Shown one piece after another: positions 1 through 7,221 of a DNA stretch of 64,000 nt. Source of the DNA: Streptomyces sp. DSM 110735 (GTDB lineage: Bacteria; Actinomycetota; Actinomycetes; Streptomycetales; Streptomycetaceae); contig NZ_JACYHF010000019.1 of assembly GCF_016482685.1 (NCBI RefSeq), positions 48,389 to 112,388 on the forward strand, given 5' to 3'. The notes beneath the pieces were generated by a model. The model worked only from the letters and a program-made list of their open reading frames with translations. It had not been told where the DNA came from and did not search any database. The first letter of the stretch is position 1, and each line of letters begins with the position of its first letter. The position numbers were made by a program, and so were the translations under genes.

Positions 1-2
1 GG

Positions 3-587
3 GTGGAGAAGTCCCGTACGGACGCCGACGAGTTGCTGGTCGGGGCGCGCCGGGACGCGACCGCGATCCGGGAGCGCGCCGAGGAGCTGCGCGACCGCAT
101 CACCACGGAGATCGAGGAGCTGCACGAGCGGGCCCGCCGTGAGGCTGCCGAGACGATGAAGTCGACCGGCGACCGCTGCGACCACCTCATCAAGCAGGCC
201 GAGGAGCAGTTGGCCAAGGCGCAGACGAAGGCCAAGGAGCTGGTGTCGGAGGCCAGTTCGGAGGCGAGCAAGGTGCGCATCGCCGCGGTCAAGAAGGCGG
301 AGGGGCTGCTCAAGGAGGCCGAGCAGAAGAAGGCGAAGCTGGTCAAGGAGGCCGAGGAGCTGAAGGCCGAGGCGATCCGCGAGGCGCGTCAGACGGTCGA
401 AGAGGGCAAGCGCGAGCTGGAGTTGCTGGTGCGTCGGCGCGAGGACATCAACACGGAGATCTCGCGGGTCCAGGACGTCCTGGAGGCGCTGGAGTCCTTC
501 GAGGGTCCGGGCGGCAAGGACGCCGGTGTCAAGGCGGGCGCGACGGTGGGGGCACCCCGATCGGGTGGCAAATCCCAGGAGAACTAG
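3..587 (+). CDS. scy: Scy, C-terminal part (polarity coiled-coil protein), 5'-truncated by window edge
   Basis: The visible 194 residues are almost pure heptad coiled coil rich in Glu, Lys, Ala and Arg, ending in a short Gly/Ser tail. The gene runs off the left edge, so the GTG at position 3 is an internal codon and not a start. Scy is a very long coiled-coil protein of Streptomyces that organises the tip-located polarisome together with DivIVA and FilP. The call rests mainly on context: it lies directly upstream of filP in the same direction, as in S. coelicolor, and the C-terminal coiled coil resembles that of FilP. A 183-bp gap with its own upstream signals separates it from filP. The function assignment is inferred because most of the protein is outside the window. 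Confidence 0.8.
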   Translation: MEKSRTDADELLVGARRDATAIRERAEELRDRITTEIEELHERARREAAETMKSTGDRCDHLIKQAEEQLAKAQTKAKELVSEASSEASKVRIAAVKKAEGLLKEAEQKKAKLVKEAEELKAEAIREARQTVEEGKRELELLVRRREDINTEISRVQDVLEALESFEGPGGKDAGVKAGATVGAPRSGGKSQEN

Positions 588-770
588 CGGCCGGAGCGCT
601 GTGCCGGGTGGGGCGGGGTGTGCTGCCGGGTCTTTGGCAAGTTGTCAGGGGTCCGGCCACCCGAAAGAGGTGTCATTCTATTGATCAAACACGTATCCGC
701 TCGATGACACACCGCTTCGGCGCCTAGGATTCCACCTATCACCTCACCGGTCTCATTCGACAGGAACCCC

Positions 771-1706
771 ATGAGCGACACTTCCCCCTACGGCTTCGAG
801 CTTGTGCGGCGTGGATACGACCGCGCTCAGGTGGACGAACGCATCTCCAAGCTCGTCTCCGACCGTGACAGCGCGCTCTCCCGGATCACCGCTCTGGAGA
901 AGCGCATCGAGGAGCTCCACCTCGAGACGCAGAACGCCCAGGCCCAGATCACCGACGCCGAGCCGTCGTACGCGGGTCTCGGCGCGCGGGTCGAGAAGAT
1001 CCTTCGGCTCGCCGAGGAAGAGGCGAAGGACCTGCGCGAGGAGGCAAGGCGCGCGGCCGAACAGCACCGCGAGCTGGCCGAGTCGGCCGCCCAGCAGGTG
1101 CGTAACGACGCCGAGTCCTTCGCCGCCGAGCGCAAGGCGAAGGCGGAGGACGAGGGCGTCCGGATCGTCGAGAAGGCGAAGGGCGACGCGGCCCAGCTCC
1201 GTTCCGACGCGCAGAAGGACGCCCAGTCCAAGCGCGAGGAGGCGGACGCCCTCTTCGAGGAGACCCGCGCCAAGGCAGCGCAGGCCGCCGCCGACTTCGA
1301 GACGAACCTCGCCAAGCGCCGCGAGCAGTCCGAGCGCGACCTGGCCTCCCGTCAGCAGAAGGCGGAGAAGCGGCTGGCCGAGATCGAGCACCGCGCCGAG
1401 CAGCTCCGTCTGGAGGCGGAGAAGCTGCGCACCGACGCCGACCGCCGCGCCCGTCAGACGGTGGAGACGGCGCAGCGCCAGGCCGAGGACATCGTGGCGG
1501 ACGCCAACGCCAAGGCTGACCGCATCCGTTCGGAGTCCGAGCGCGAGCTGGCCGCCCTGACCAACCGCCGCGACAGCATCAACGCGCAGCTGACCAACGT
1601 CCGCGAGATGCTGGCGACGCTGACCGGTGCCGCGGTGGCCGCCGCCGGCGCTCCGGTGGAGGACGAGCCGGTCTCGCGCGGCGTCCCGGCGCAGCAGACG
1701 CGCTAG
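771..1706 (+). CDS. filP: FilP, intermediate-filament-like coiled-coil protein
   Basis: A 311-residue protein, the usual FilP length. Residues 1-35 carry the DivIVA-like N-terminal segment (YGFELVRRGYDRAQVDERI), which is followed by an uninterrupted coiled coil to about residue 290 and a short Ala/Val-rich tail. FilP forms cytoskeletal filament networks near hyphal tips and acts with DivIVA and Scy in cell stiffness and polar growth. Earlier annotations often call it a cellulose-binding protein. The ATG at 771 is preceded by an AGGAA-type ribosome site, and the DivIVA-like start fits the family. A strong hairpin closes the gene at 1737-1795. It sits directly downstream of scy. Confidence 0.9.
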   Translation: MSDTSPYGFELVRRGYDRAQVDERISKLVSDRDSALSRITALEKRIEELHLETQNAQAQITDAEPSYAGLGARVEKILRLAEEEAKDLREEARRAAEQHRELAESAAQQVRNDAESFAAERKAKAEDEGVRIVEKAKGDAAQLRSDAQKDAQSKREEADALFEETRAKAAQAAADFETNLAKRREQSERDLASRQQKAEKRLAEIEHRAEQLRLEAEKLRTDADRRARQTVETAQRQAEDIVADANAKADRIRSESERELAALTNRRDSINAQLTNVREMLATLTGAAVAAAGAPVEDEPVSRGVPAQQTR

Positions 1707-1736
1707 TACCCGCGCGGCAGCCGTTTCGTACGGTCG

Positions 1737-1795
1737 CCAGGACCGGGCGGAGCCCCCTTCCGTTGCAGTCGGCAGGGGGCTTCGCCCGGTCCTGG
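1737..1795 (+). terminator. Intrinsic-type terminator after filP
   Basis: Arms CCAGGACCGGGCG/AGCCCCCT (1737-1758) and their complement (1774-1795) form a stem of about 21 bp with one mismatch and a 15-base loop. It starts 30 bp after the filP stop. There is no T-run, as is usual in Streptomyces. Confidence 0.8.
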
Positions 1796-1961
1796 CATGA
1801 TCGCCACGGTGTCCGGTCGCGCCTCCCGGACCCTTTCGGACACGCCGGGTGAAGCTCTGGCTTTACTTTCTCTTGAGCGGAACCGTCAGCGCCCGGATAT
1901 CCTCCTAACCCTTACGGGGGCGTGCGCCCCGCTGTCCTGAACCTTCCGATGGGTGCGGAGC

Positions 1962-3242
1962 ATGATCGAGGCGGCTGGCCTGACCAAGCGCTACGGTGAC
2001 AAGACCGCGGTGCACAACCTCTCCTTCCAGGTGCGTCCGGGCGCGGTGACCGGCTTCCTCGGGCCCAACGGCTCGGGCAAGTCCACGACCATGCGGATGA
2101 TCCTCGGACTGGACAACCCCACCGCCGGGACGGTGACCATCGGCGGCTATCCCTACGGCAAGCTGCCCAACGCCCCCCGCCAGGTCGGCGCGCTCCTGGA
2201 CGCCAAGGCGGTGCACGGCGGCCGCTCGGCCCGCCAGCATCTGCTGAGCCTGGCCCAGTTGTCCGGCATCCCGGCCCGCCGGGTGGACGAGGTCCTCGGG
2301 GTCGTCGGTCTCCAGGACGTGGCGAAGCGGCGTTCCAAGGGCTTCTCGCTCGGCATGGGCCAGCGGCTCGGCATCGCGGCGGCGCTGCTCGGCGACCCGC
2401 AGGTACTGCTCTTCGACGAGCCGGTCAACGGTCTCGACCCCGAGGGCATCCTCTGGGTCCGCAATCTGATGAAGGCGCTCGCCGCCGAGGGCCGTACGGT
2501 CTTCGTCTCCTCGCATCTGATGAGCGAGATGGCGCTGACCGCCGACCACCTCATCGTGATCGGGCGCGGCCAGTTGATGGCCGACATGAGCGTGACGGAG
2601 TTCATCTCCGCCAACTCCGCCGACTTCGCGCGGGTACGCACCCCCGAGACCGAGCCGCAGCAGCGCGAGAAGCTGACGGCCGCGCTCACCGAGGCGGGCG
2701 GTCATGTGCTGCCCGAGCCGGACGGCGCGCTGCGGGTGACCGGGCTTCCGCTGCCCCGCATCAGCGACCTCGCGCACGGCGCGGACGTACGGCTGTGGGA
2801 GCTGTCCCCGCACCAGGCGTCGCTGGAGGAGGCGTACATGCGGATGACGCAGGGCGTGGTCGACTACCGCTCGACCGCCGACCAGCGCTCGGGGCTCCAG
2901 CAGCCGCTGCCGCCGGGCGTCCAGCCCCCCATGCCGGTGCCGGGCCAGGGCCAGCCGGGCTGGTACGCCCCGCCGCCGCCCCAGCCGGGCACGCCGTACG
3001 CCCCGCAGACCCCGGCTCCGGGCCCGTACGGCGGCGGGTACGGCGCGGTGGGCGCCGGAGCCCCGAACCCGTACGCGGCGCCCGCACAGGCGCCTCAGCC
3101 GCAGCCGGCGCCCGCCGCCGCTCCCCCGGCGCCGCAGCAGGCTCCGCGGCCCGCCCCGGCGACCGCGCCCGCGCCGTCCGCCGGGAGCGCCGACCAGGGC
3201 GCCGCATCCGCCGAACCGACCCAGCCCGAGGACGCCCGATGA
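1962..3242 (+). CDS. ABC-2 type exporter, ATP-binding subunit with Pro-rich tail
   Basis: A daunorubicin-resistance/CcmA-type ABC ATPase. Walker A is GPNGSGKST near residue 40, the signature is FSLGMGQRLGIA, and Walker B is VLLFDEPVNGLDPEG with a following H-loop SSHLMSE. These features support ATP hydrolysis powering the partner permease encoded immediately downstream. After about residue 305 the protein continues into a 120-residue Pro/Ala/Gln/Gly-rich tail that is not part of the ABC fold. I chose the ATG at 1962 because it gives the typical MIEAxGLTKRYG beginning. A GTG at 1953 would add three residues, and neither has a convincing ribosome site. The stop overlaps the next start in ATGA. 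The substrate is unknown. Confidence 0.85.
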   Translation: MIEAAGLTKRYGDKTAVHNLSFQVRPGAVTGFLGPNGSGKSTTMRMILGLDNPTAGTVTIGGYPYGKLPNAPRQVGALLDAKAVHGGRSARQHLLSLAQLSGIPARRVDEVLGVVGLQDVAKRRSKGFSLGMGQRLGIAAALLGDPQVLLFDEPVNGLDPEGILWVRNLMKALAAEGRTVFVSSHLMSEMALTADHLIVIGRGQLMADMSVTEFISANSADFARVRTPETEPQQREKLTAALTEAGGHVLPEPDGALRVTGLPLPRISDLAHGADVRLWELSPHQASLEEAYMRMTQGVVDYRSTADQRSGLQQPLPPGVQPPMPVPGQGQPGWYAPPPPQPGTPYAPQTPAPGPYGGGYGAVGAGAPNPYAAPAQAPQPQPAPAAAPPAPQQAPRPAPATAPAPSAGSADQGAASAEPTQPEDAR

Positions 3243-4102
3243 GCACGCACCAGCCCCCGCTGCCCCAGGCACCCGCGGCCGCCGTGAGCGGCGGTCCGTA
3301 CCCCGGCTACAGCTCGCCCATCCCGGTCGTGCGCACCCACCTCGGGCACGCGCTGGCCTCGGAGTGGACGAAGATCAAATCGGTGCGGTCGACGGTGTGG
3401 ACGCTCGGCGTGTTCGCGCTGCTCGTGTTCGGCATCGGTCTGATGGTCGCGCTCGCGGTGCGCGGCACCGACGCCGAGCTGTCCGGCGCGACCGCGCTCG
3501 CCATGGGCTTCTTCGGGCTGCTGCTCGGCATGGTCTGCGTGATCACGCTCGGCGTGCTGACCACCGCCTCGGAGTACGGCACGGGCATGATCCGTACGAC
3601 GATGACGGCGTGCCCGACCCGGGGCCGGGTCCTCGCCGCGAAGTCGATCGTGTTCTTCGTCCTCGCGTTCGTGGTGACGCTGGTGACCGTGACGGTGACG
3701 GGTCTGGTGCAGACCTCGCTCCTGGAGAACCAGGGCGTGGACTCGCCGACCGCCCAGGACTGGCTGAAGGCGACGGTCGGCATCAGCCTCTTCATCGCGC
3801 TGATCGGGCTGATCTCGCTGCTGGTCGGCTCCATGATCCGGCACTCGGCGGGCGCCATCACCCTCATGATCGGCGCGGTGCTCGCCCCGCTGGTGATCGC
3901 CCTGTTCATGAACACGTCCTCGCTGGAGAAGGTCCAGGAGGTGCTGCTGGAGTACTCGATCCCGAGCCAGATGGGCGTCTTCTACGACAACACCCTCAGC
4001 CACTCCGGACCCTCGGGCTGGGAGCCGCTGTGGATCATGCTGGGCGTGACGGCGGCGGCGTACGCGGCGGCGTACGCGCTGCTGCGGACCCGGGACGTCT
4101 AG
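3239..4102 (+). CDS. ABC-2 type exporter, permease subunit
   Basis: A 287-residue integral membrane protein with about six hydrophobic segments after a hydrophilic N-terminus of 50 residues. The segment following it (HLGHALASEWTKIKSVRST) is the usual ABC-2 permease amphipathic entry, and long runs of Leu/Ile/Val follow. The ATG overlaps the ATPase stop (ATGA, 3239-3242), which implies translational coupling and a shared complex. Length and topology fit the ABC transporter permease family that is common in Streptomyces. The transported compound cannot be told from sequence. A short hairpin (CGGAC/GTCCG) lies in the 34 bp before the convergent next gene. Confidence 0.85.
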   Translation: MSTHQPPLPQAPAAAVSGGPYPGYSSPIPVVRTHLGHALASEWTKIKSVRSTVWTLGVFALLVFGIGLMVALAVRGTDAELSGATALAMGFFGLLLGMVCVITLGVLTTASEYGTGMIRTTMTACPTRGRVLAAKSIVFFVLAFVVTLVTVTVTGLVQTSLLENQGVDSPTAQDWLKATVGISLFIALIGLISLLVGSMIRHSAGAITLMIGAVLAPLVIALFMNTSSLEKVQEVLLEYSIPSQMGVFYDNTLSHSGPSGWEPLWIMLGVTAAAYAAAYALLRTRDV

Positions 4103-4136
4103 CCCGCGCCCCTCGGACGGAGAGGTCCGCGCCGGG

Positions 4137-4469
4137 TCAGAACCTCGGCGCGCCACCGGGCCGCCGCACCCTCGTGGTGCGGCGGTCCTTCGCGTTCCAG
4201 CACGCCTTGTGCCAGTGTCTGCGGTCGTCGACGCCCGCGTGCTGGGGCCAGGCGACCACGTGCGGGACGCCGGAGGGGATCAACTGGTCGCAGCCGGGGC
4301 AGCGGTAGGTCTTGCCCTGGGCGCTCGCCCCCGCGACATGGCGCACGCTCCAGTCCTCGCCCTGCCAGCTCTCGCTGGACTGCCAGCCGCCGTACCGGCC
4401 GGCTCCGTCGTCCTCGGCGCTGCGGCCGGACTCACCGGCTGCCTTCGGTCGGTTGCGACGCGGGGACAC
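4137..4469 (-). CDS. Small Cys/His-rich protein, putative zinc-binding
   Basis: A 110-residue protein conserved in Streptomyces (often labelled ATP/GTP-binding, with no P-loop here to support that). The first half is hydrophilic and rich in Gly, Ser, Arg and Trp. The second half has TYRCPGCDQLIP followed by HVVAWPQH and HWHKACW, a Cys-X2-Cys and His/Cys arrangement that looks like a treble-clef or HNH-like zinc site without a complete catalytic motif. It converges with the upstream ABC permease gene. The role is unknown, and metal binding is inferred from residue spacing only. Confidence 0.7.
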   Translation of the reverse strand: MSPRRNRPKAAGESGRSAEDDGAGRYGGWQSSESWQGEDWSVRHVAGASAQGKTYRCPGCDQLIPSGVPHVVAWPQHAGVDDRRHWHKACWNAKDRRTTRVRRPGGAPRF

Positions 4470-4713
4470 GGGACACCTCTCGGGGCTATACAGGAAGCAC
4501 GGGTCGCGTCCAGCCTACGCGGCACCCCCGCGGGCACGCGGGAAAGAACCAACCCGCACAAGTCCCCTTCAGGGGCGATCCATTCCAGCAGAGAACCGAC
4601 CATTCTGCAGACAATCCGCAAATCCCCCTGCCGAGCCGTGTCCTGGGCACGTGTCATGTGGTTATGCCGAGAGCGGGGGAGCTCCGGTCGGAGCCGAGAA
4701 AGCGGGAAGTGCG

Positions 4714-5742
4714 ATGCGTGTAGGAAGTTTTGTCCTGGCGGCCCAGTTCCCGGGCCAGGGACCCGGAGAGGCACTCCACCGGGCGGTCCGCTCGGCGGAG
4801 GTGGCCGACGAGGCCGGTCTGGACACCGTGTGGCTGGCCGAGCACCACTTCGTGCCGTACGGGACCTGCCCGTCGGCGATCACCCTGGCCGCCCTGCTGC
4901 TCGGGCGCACCCGCCGGGTCCGGGTCGGTACGGCCGTCAGCGTCCTGCCCACCGCCCACCCGGTCGCCGTCGGCGAGCAGGCGGCGCTGCTGCACGTGAC
5001 CAGCGGCGGGCGCTTCACCCTCGGCGTCGGACGCGGCGGTCCCTGGGTCGACCTGGAGGTGTTCGGCACCGGTCTCGGGGCGTACGAGCGCGGCTTCCCG
5101 GAGTCCCTCGACCTGCTGCTGCGCTGGCTGCGGGAGTCCTCGGTGGGAGCCGACGGCGAGCGGTACCGGTTCCGCGAGGTGCCCGTCGTACCGCGCCCCT
5201 CGGAGTCGCTGACCGAGGTACCGGGACCCGAGGTGGTCGTCGCGTGCACCTCGCCCGCGAGCGTGCGGCTGGCCGCCGAGCGGGGGCTGCCGATGCTGCT
5301 CGGGATGCACATCGGGGACGAGGAGAAGGCGGAGATGGTCGCGCTGTGGCGACGGCACGCGCGGGCGGCGGGGCGCTCCGGCGAGGAGATCACCGGAGCC
5401 GAGCACGTCTCGGCCGGGGTCTGCCAGCTCGCGGACCGGCGCACGGACGCGGTGGAGACGCTGCTGAAGGCGATGCCGGGCTGGCTGAAACAGGGCCTCG
5501 ACGCGCATGTGACCGTCGACAACCGTCCCCGCGCGATGCGTGATCCGCACGCCTACACCGAGCTGCTGTGCGGGCTGCACCCGGTGGGCACGCCCCGGCT
5601 CGCCGCCGACCGGCTCGCGGCGACGGCCGAGCGCACCGGCATCTCCCGGTTCGCCCTGCTCACCGAGGGGTCCGGCGATCTGGACGCGACGGAGGAGAAC
5701 CTGCGGCGCCTGGGCGCCGAGGTACTGCCCCAACTGCGCTGA
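4714..5742 (+). CDS. LLM-class flavin-dependent oxidoreductase
   Basis: A 342-residue bacterial luciferase-like monooxygenase of the (beta/alpha)8 type. It opens with MRVGSFVLAAQFPGQ, then has VWLAEHHFVPYG, the typical substrate/flavin region, and a GRFTLGVGRGGP segment that matches the family GRxxxGVGRG signature. Such enzymes use FMNH2 or F420 to oxidise or reduce small organic substrates. The specific substrate here cannot be predicted. The ATG at 4714 is preceded by a GGGAAG ribosome site. A longer in-frame reading to 4312 lacks family similarity, so I reject it. A strong bidirectional hairpin follows the stop. Confidence 0.85.
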   Translation: MRVGSFVLAAQFPGQGPGEALHRAVRSAEVADEAGLDTVWLAEHHFVPYGTCPSAITLAALLLGRTRRVRVGTAVSVLPTAHPVAVGEQAALLHVTSGGRFTLGVGRGGPWVDLEVFGTGLGAYERGFPESLDLLLRWLRESSVGADGERYRFREVPVVPRPSESLTEVPGPEVVVACTSPASVRLAAERGLPMLLGMHIGDEEKAEMVALWRRHARAAGRSGEEITGAEHVSAGVCQLADRRTDAVETLLKAMPGWLKQGLDAHVTVDNRPRAMRDPHAYTELLCGLHPVGTPRLAADRLAATAERTGISRFALLTEGSGDLDATEENLRRLGAEVLPQLR

Positions 5743-5770
5743 CCGCCCCGCGGTACTGGTGGCCGGGGTG

Positions 5771-5817
5771 CCTGCCGCTCCGGCGCCGCGCGGGCTGCGC
5801 GGGACCGGAGCGGCAGG
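5771..5817. terminator. Bidirectional terminator between convergent genes
   Basis: A perfect 13-bp stem (CCTGCCGCTCCGG and its complement at 5805-5817) with a GC-rich loop, placed between the stop codons of the LLM gene (+) and the SCO5389-family gene (-). Confidence 0.8.
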
Positions 5818-5829
5818 CCGGCCGGGCCG

Positions 5830-6222
5830 TCAGCAGTCCCGGAGTTCCGGCGACTGATTGAGCAACTGGCTGCGCACCGAGGTGAACCGGGCCAGCGTCT
5901 CGTCGGCCGAGGGGTCGAGCGGGAACACCGCCACCCGGTGGCAGTTCTGGAAGGCGAGCCGCACTCCGAAGTGCCGCTGCAACGCGCCGCGCATGGCGTC
6001 GCTCGCGAGCACACGCAGCAGCTCACCACGCGCGTGCTCGTCCGGCGGGGGCGTCTGGTTGTCGGCGAAGGGTCCGCCGTCCACCTTCAGCCGGGCCACC
6101 AGGGTGCTGATCATCTCCCATGCGAAAGGCAGGGAGGTCCGGACGCAGTCGACGAATTCTGCATCGTCGACCTCGCCTCGCTCGGCCTTTTCGAGTAGGG
6201 CCGGTGAGACGTCGAGCGACAT
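5830..6222 (-). CDS. SCO5389-family conserved protein
   Basis: A 130-residue soluble protein starting MSLDVSPALLEKAERGEVDD. It has alpha-helical content, one Cys-containing segment (DFVDCVRTS-like) and a hydrophobic C-terminal half. I recognise it as the SCO5389 family found beside nucS in Streptomyces genomes. Its function is not known. The ATG at 6222 has an excellent GAGGAG ribosome site 6 bases upstream, so the longer in-frame reading to 6306 is not needed. It is transcribed away from nucS, and the shared region 6223-6519 holds both promoters. Confidence 0.8.
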   Translation of the reverse strand: MSLDVSPALLEKAERGEVDDAEFVDCVRTSLPFAWEMISTLVARLKVDGGPFADNQTPPPDEHARGELLRVLASDAMRGALQRHFGVRLAFQNCHRVAVFPLDPSADETLARFTSVRSQLLNQSPELRDC

Positions 6223-6519
6223 GGGTTCTCCTCTCGCACCCCCGAGGGACAGGGGTTGCCGGACAGATGTGGGAGTGCGCGACATCCGGACGATCGGTGC
6301 ACCCACCGCGCCCCCCGATTCCTACGGTAGGCAACCGTCGGTGACCACACCAGCAGAATGCGTATATGGAACGGTCGCACTGCGGTCACAATCGGCCAGG
6401 GATGAACAAGAGTTTCCAGGGACAAATAGGGTGACCCACTGGACGGTTGAGGCGGGCGGTACGGAACGGGCTCCGGGCGAATCGCGTGCACCGGGGCGCG
6501 TCGAGTAGCGTTGCCGACC
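6223..6519. promoter_or_regulatory. Divergent promoter region of the SCO5389-family gene and nucS
   Basis: A 297-bp region without a gene. It is noticeably more AT-rich around 6350-6430 (runs such as AGAATGCGTATATGG and ACAAGAGTTTCC) than the surrounding coding DNA, as expected for promoters serving both divergent genes. I could not fix -10/-35 boxes with certainty. Confidence 0.4.
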
Positions 6520-7191
6520 ATGCGTCTCGTCATTGCCCGGTGCTCGGTCGACTACGCCGGCCGGCTCACCGCCCACCTGCCCTCGGCTCCCCGCCTGATC
6601 CTGGTCAAGGCGGACGGCAGCGTCTCCATCCACGCGGACGACCGGGCCTACAAGCCCCTCAACTGGATGTCGCCGCCCTGCACCCTGAAGGAGGGCGCGG
6701 GGGACGACAGCGGGGTGTGGACCGTCATCAACAAGGCGGGCGAAAAACTGATCATCACAATGGAGGAGATCCTGCACGACTCCTCCCACGAACTCGGGGT
6801 GGACCCCGGTCTGATCAAGGACGGCGTGGAAGCACACCTCCAGGAGCTGCTCGCGGACCGCATCGAGACGCTCGGCGAGGGCTACACGCTCATCCGCCGC
6901 GAGTACATGACCGCGATCGGCCCGGTGGACATCCTGTGCCGGGACGCCGACGGCGGCACCGTCGCGGTCGAGATCAAGCGGCGCGGCGAGATCGACGGCG
7001 TGGAGCAGCTCACCCGCTATCTGGAGCTGCTCAACCGCGACCCGCATCTCGCCCCGGTGCGCGGTGTCTTCGCCGCCCAGGAGATCAAGCCCCAGGCCCG
7101 CGTGCTCGCCACGGACCGGGGCATCAACTGCCAGATCCTCGACTACGACGCGATGCGCGGCATCGAGGACGACAAGCTGCGGCTGTTCTGA
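6520..7191 (+). CDS. nucS: NucS/EndoMS mismatch-specific endonuclease
   Basis: A 223-residue protein, the standard actinobacterial NucS length. The N-terminal half is the beta-rich dimerisation and DNA-binding domain. The C-terminal RecB-like nuclease domain carries GPVDILCRDADGGTVAVEIK, giving the catalytic Asp and Glu-X-Lys, followed by QLTRYLELL (the QxxxY motif). In actinobacteria lacking MutS/MutL, NucS with the beta clamp performs non-canonical mismatch repair by cutting both strands at G-T, G-G and T-T mismatches. The ATG at 6520 gives the family start MRLVIARCSVDY. A TTG at 6511 would add three residues. The C-terminal KLRLF is a plausible clamp-binding tail, as reported for this family. 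A hairpin follows the stop. Confidence 0.93.
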   Translation: MRLVIARCSVDYAGRLTAHLPSAPRLILVKADGSVSIHADDRAYKPLNWMSPPCTLKEGAGDDSGVWTVINKAGEKLIITMEEILHDSSHELGVDPGLIKDGVEAHLQELLADRIETLGEGYTLIRREYMTAIGPVDILCRDADGGTVAVEIKRRGEIDGVEQLTRYLELLNRDPHLAPVRGVFAAQEIKPQARVLATDRGINCQILDYDAMRGIEDDKLRLF

Positions 7192-7213
7192 CCCGCCCGG
7201 GGTTCCGGGCGGG
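7192..7213. terminator. Bidirectional terminator after nucS
   Basis: A 9-bp perfect stem CCCGCCCGG / CCGGGCGGG with a GGTT loop, starting one base past the nucS stop and just before the convergent gene ending at 7222. Confidence 0.75.
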
Positions 7214-7221
7214 CGCCCCGG

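Noticed and set aside
3..5. GTG as a start codon for the first gene
   Set aside because: The coiled coil is clearly the tail of a longer protein (Scy) entering from the left edge.
4312..4713. N-terminal extension of the LLM oxidoreductase
   Set aside because: Overlaps the convergent Cys/His gene and shows no family similarity. The ATG at 4714 has a ribosome site and the family start.
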